DNA from: Bacteroidota bacterium
GTDB taxonomy: Bacteria > Bacteroidota > Bacteroidia > SXHM01
Reading direction: 5' to 3'
Length of the DNA stretch: 61,669 bases
NCBI GenBank assembly: GCA_947479755.1
Contig: CANKAM010000019.1
Span: forward strand, 1-61,669
The translations under genes were made by a program, and so were the position numbers. This document shows positions 59,382 through 61,669 of this stretch, in pieces; positions within the stretch are counted from its first letter, which is position 1, and each line of letters opens with the position of its first letter. The notes under the pieces are model-generated. The model had not been told where the DNA came from and did not search any database. It worked only from the letters and a program-made list of their open reading frames with translations.

Positions 59382-60047
59382 TTATTGAAATACTATAAAT
59401 TTTTCTCTGTCTGTTAATGAAAAGTCGCAATGCCTGGGTGCGGTAGTGGCATATGTATCACCACAAGCAGGACACACAAAATATGTGGATGGCAAACTAT
59501 TTAACGTATTGCTGTTAATGTCACCTAAGGCCTGCTCAAAAAAGAATTTATGTTTTTGTTCTGTTTTCATTGCATAAGTAAGGCTTAAAAAAGCAATTTG
59601 ATTGTCGGCCGCTTCGGCTGTTTTTAAAAAGTCAGGATACATTGTTTTTGCTTCATTGGCTTCTCCATCTATATCGTCATGCAAATTCTCTTTTGTGGTT
59701 TTTACTTTGTATTCAGGAGTTATTACCGGAACGGTTGCTCCTGCATCTTCTATCACGGCTTTATGATTTGTTGCGTGAATGTTTTCAGCAGCTGATACTG
59801 CATTATATAATAATGCAATGTTATGAAAGCCTTCTTCCTCAGCTTTCTTTGAAAAGGCTTCATATTTAGCTGTAGCTGTTTTCTCCCCTTTATATGCTGA
59901 TTGCATATTTTCTATTGTTTTAGTTCCTGCTTCTATATGTTGCTTGGTTGTTGTTTTAATTTCAGTTTTTTTATTGTCGCATGAGGCCATTACCAAACAA
60001 CTAATAATGGCTAAGCACAGATAATAGAACAGGGATAGATTTTTCAT
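59382..60047 (-). CDS. Rubrerythrin-family lipoprotein
   Basis: This 221-residue protein has a lipoprotein signal with lipobox MASC (Cys23). The diiron four-helix bundle is intact: Glu55, Glu88-x-x-His91, Glu129 and Glu132, Glu163-x-x-His166. The C-terminal rubredoxin-like domain has only three cysteines (Cys192, Cys195, Cys207); the fourth position is Ser210 in CDFS. Rubrerythrins reduce peroxide, usually in the cytosol; this copy should sit in the envelope facing the periplasm. It begins the three-gene run with the cytochrome b-like and decaheme genes, which could supply its electrons. An operator-like repeat lies upstream at 60131-60169. Confidence 0.9.
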   Translation of the reverse strand: MKNLSLFYYLCLAIISCLVMASCDNKKTEIKTTTKQHIEAGTKTIENMQSAYKGEKTATAKYEAFSKKAEEEGFHNIALLYNAVSAAENIHATNHKAVIEDAGATVPVITPEYKVKTTKENLHDDIDGEANEAKTMYPDFLKTAEAADNQIAFLSLTYAMKTEQKHKFFFEQALGDINSNTLNSLPSTYFVCPACGDTYATTAPRHCDFSLTDREKFIVFQ

Positions 60048-60130
60048 TTTACTTTATTTTATTTTATGGTGAGTAATTGGTAGTGGATGGCAGTCATCTA
60101 ACTAATTATGTAATGGTAGACATACTACAT

Positions 60131-60169
60131 CATAATAATATGATTAACATCACCTTTAAATATGATTAA
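60131..60169. promoter_or_regulatory. Candidate operator upstream of the rubrerythrin operon
   Basis: The inverted repeat ATCATA-ATAA-TATGAT overlaps the first of two direct copies of TATGATTAA (60139-60147 and 60161-60169) placed 22 bp apart. It lies about 85-120 bp before the rubrerythrin start. The AT-rich symmetry is loosely like Fur/PerR boxes but does not match their consensus closely. Confidence 0.4.
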
Positions 60170-60471
60170 TAAATTCCGGGATTATTTTCAGAGCTTGTAT
60201 ATATCGAAAGTCAGCGTTTGCACATTTCCGGCTGAGCCAAGCTCCCGACAGCTATCGGGATAAAAGTACTCCATTCTGCACTGCACCAACCCCGGAGGGC
60301 TCACGAATACAATAATAAAAAAAATTATGCAATGAGTACAATTAATTAAAAGCAGAAATGATTGCTTAGTATTATGTGCCCGAGGCAAAGGAATAGGCGG
60401 CACGGGCGGGACGCTCGCGCCAGCGAGGAAATAAGGAGAGGAATGCCATGATGACAAGCTCTATGTGATGC
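60170..60471. other. Intergenic region with palindromic and dispersed repeats
   Basis: No gene is supported here. TCCCGA-CAGCTA-TCGGGA (60243-60260) is a short palindrome of a type common in Bacteroidota intergenic DNA. A 28-bp sequence at 60383-60410 (AGGCAAAGGAATAGGCGGCA, then CGGGCGGG) recurs at 60942-60969 with three differences. A minus-strand frame of 89 codons spans both but has no family features. Confidence 0.6.
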
Positions 60472-60897
60472 TTATTTAATGCTAAAGGACCTTATTGTTT
60501 CATCGATCTGTTTGGCATAGGTGGTGCCTGTTACACCCCAGACAAGGTTATAGCACCTGTTATTCTTAAAGATGAAGTACGACCGTGCAGAAGCCTTATA
60601 AGCGTTCATTTTGTTGAACACCGCAGGAGTAAGGATTATGTTATCTGCTTTCAGCTCTTCAATCTTTTCTGCTTCGGTAACGGTTAGATCATCCCAATGT
60701 ATCTCTATAAAATTATTAGCTCCGTCAGGCCTCATCGTAATCCAGCTATAACCATCCTCAAATTCCCAGTTACTGTAATAATCAAAGTTCACCTCTTCAT
60801 TATAACCGGTGTAATGAATTTTTTCGTTGGTAGTTTGTGCATACAATGCAGCAACGGAAAAGAGTGTTACCAGTAATAGTATCAGTTGTTTTTTCAT
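60472..60897 (-). CDS. Uncharacterised secreted protein
   Basis: This 141-residue protein has a clear signal peptide (KKQLILLLVTLFSVAALYAQ). The mature part is a small alpha/beta protein with aromatic strands (NFDYYSNWEFEDGYSWITMR) and a helix (VTEAEKIEELKADNI), ending in strands with one conserved-looking Cys in RCYNLVW. I do not recognise a family. It is a single gene, separated from its right neighbour by 79 bp containing a dispersed 28-bp repeat, and the function is unknown. Confidence 0.8.
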   Translation of the reverse strand: MKKQLILLLVTLFSVAALYAQTTNEKIHYTGYNEEVNFDYYSNWEFEDGYSWITMRPDGANNFIEIHWDDLTVTEAEKIEELKADNIILTPAVFNKMNAYKASARSYFIFKNNRCYNLVWGVTGTTYAKQIDETIRSFSIK

Positions 60898-60941
60898 TGA
60901 ACAAAGTTAGTTAATTCTTAATTGTAAATTCCTGCTGGCGT

Positions 60942-60969
60942 AGGCAAATGAATAAGCGGCACGAGCGGG
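60942..60969. repeat. Second copy of a dispersed 28-bp repeat
   Basis: AGGCAAATGAATAAGCGGCA followed by CGAGCGGG matches 60383-60410 at 25 of 28 positions, in the same orientation. The two copies flank the gene for the 141-residue secreted protein. Confidence 0.75.
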
Positions 60970-60976
60970 TTCTGTT

Positions 60977-61654
60977 CTATTTCCCGTTATTTAGCAGTTG
61001 CCTTATTGAAGCCAGATGTGAAAATAAAACCAGGGGAACTACACAGGAAGGCAGCCAGTTGAAAGGGAAATGCAGAACAGCAATGTTAGGCTGATCAAAT
61101 GCAAACTGTTGAAAAGGAAACGGTGCGGATAGAATTGCATTGATAACAATATTAAGCAAAAGGCCTGTGCAGATGAAGTTCCAGAACAGAATTACTTTTT
61201 TGTTTAAACTCTTTTTAATAAAACCGAAGTAAAAAATAAACGGTGCTGTAAGGCCCGATAAGATGTCAAGGTTTCTTCCCTCAAAGGTCATAAGTTCAGG
61301 TACTGCCTTATTTACAGATAACCAGAAAAGAACCAGTTCAACCGGAATTCTAACGGTATGTAAAAGTGTTAAGGTTTTTATGTCTAAACTATCAATGTAT
61401 TGCCTGCCTTTTAAAGTAGTAAACAGTATGATGATAAGCAGTAAAGGCGGCAAAATTAACAGCAAAAACCTTGGCGGAATTGTATCTGTTACGGTGTAAA
61501 AGCCCGAAAGCCCTATAAAAGTTTGCAGACCCAGCCAGACCAGCAAAATCAGTAGTGTTGTTTTGGAGTTGCTGGCAGCTGAATAAAAAATACCGACAGT
61601 TAGTAATGTTGTAAGTGCAAAAACTATGCTTATGTAGATTGGTAAGTTTTCCAT
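60977..61654 (-). CDS. Uncharacterised integral membrane protein
   Basis: This 225-residue protein has about seven membrane helices with short loops (for example ISIVFALTTLLTVGIFYSA and FLLLILPPLLLIIILFTTL) and few charged residues within them. Conserved-looking loops include FYTVTDTIPPRF and HFPFNWLPSCVVPLVLFSH. No signal or enzyme motif is visible. The gene lies 15 bp from the right edge, so its promoter is outside the window. I do not recognise a family that gives a function. Confidence 0.8.
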   Translation of the reverse strand: MENLPIYISIVFALTTLLTVGIFYSAASNSKTTLLILLVWLGLQTFIGLSGFYTVTDTIPPRFLLLILPPLLLIIILFTTLKGRQYIDSLDIKTLTLLHTVRIPVELVLFWLSVNKAVPELMTFEGRNLDILSGLTAPFIFYFGFIKKSLNKKVILFWNFICTGLLLNIVINAILSAPFPFQQFAFDQPNIAVLHFPFNWLPSCVVPLVLFSHLASIRQLLNNGK

Positions 61655-61669
61655 TTCTTTAGTCTGTCA

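Noticed and set aside
60188-60457. An 89-codon minus-strand frame
   Set aside because: It is made largely of dispersed repeat and palindrome sequence; no protein features.

Overview
The window is a stretch of a Bacteroidota chromosome, most likely from a non-Bacteroides lineage (Cytophaga/Chitinophaga/Sphingobacteria-like). The signs are: two very large secreted proteins with the gliding-motility-associated (type IX secretion, type B) C-terminal domain; a third secreted protein with a type A sorting domain; a TonB-dependent receptor with a carboxypeptidase-regulatory-like N-terminus; families known mainly from this phylum (DUF4834, DUF4783, YfhO); promoter elements of the phylum type (TAnnTTTG); and a short carbamoyl-phosphate synthase large chain. 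No phage, insertion sequence or CRISPR array was seen.

Layout. Positions 1-8900 look accessory. They hold a sigma factor overlapping a truncated envelope-spanning partner, then a minus-strand heavy-metal efflux block: adaptor lipoprotein, HMA-like CxxC lipoprotein, RND pump fused to an outer-membrane channel domain, and a His-rich secreted protein. An ankyrin-like protein follows. Two tRNA genes (Cys and Val) with hairpin terminators separate this from a housekeeping stretch: folC, a TonB-like protein, a small acidic protein and anmK. Positions 13136-23731 are a surface-protein region: a 1175-residue and a 1779-residue Ig-like/PKD adhesin-like protein flank a pair of MORN-repeat proteins. Positions 23784-31544 hold an alpha/beta hydrolase, carB, a DUF4834 protein, YfhO and a glycosyltransferase.

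Positions 31713-38767 hold further polysaccharide genes (glycosyltransferase, methyltransferase, flippase). Between them lie a two-component system and a divergent pair, an XRE regulator and an unknown 319-residue protein, separated by an AT-rich array of 21-bp repeats. Positions 38823-45317 carry DUF2147, an M1 peptidase, YihY, nadC, DUF4783 and rlmH. Positions 45393-56046 are mixed: glycosyltransferase, phosphohexomutase, small membrane proteins, TonB receptor, DUF2279, Smr, a flavin reductase, a Baeyer-Villiger-type monooxygenase and a GNAT protein. Positions 56193-61654 hold a secreted esterase, a three-gene redox cluster and two proteins of unknown function.

The two most interesting items are these. 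(1) The redox cluster at 57893-60047 encodes a lipoprotein rubrerythrin with complete diiron motifs but a Cys3Ser rubredoxin-like site, a small membrane protein with two His pairs each exactly 14 residues apart (as in diheme cytochrome b), and a membrane-anchored ten-heme cytochrome c. I infer a quinol-driven, extracytoplasmic peroxide- or oxygen-reducing chain. (2) The XRE/unknown-protein intergenic region has eight forward units in exact 21-bp phase that run into a consensus promoter, and three inverted units in the same pitch next to the regulator gene. This is a helically phased operator-like array.

Several unrelated families of short palindromic repeats lie between genes, often between convergent ones. 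All function calls come from reading motifs and family memory; no database search was possible.
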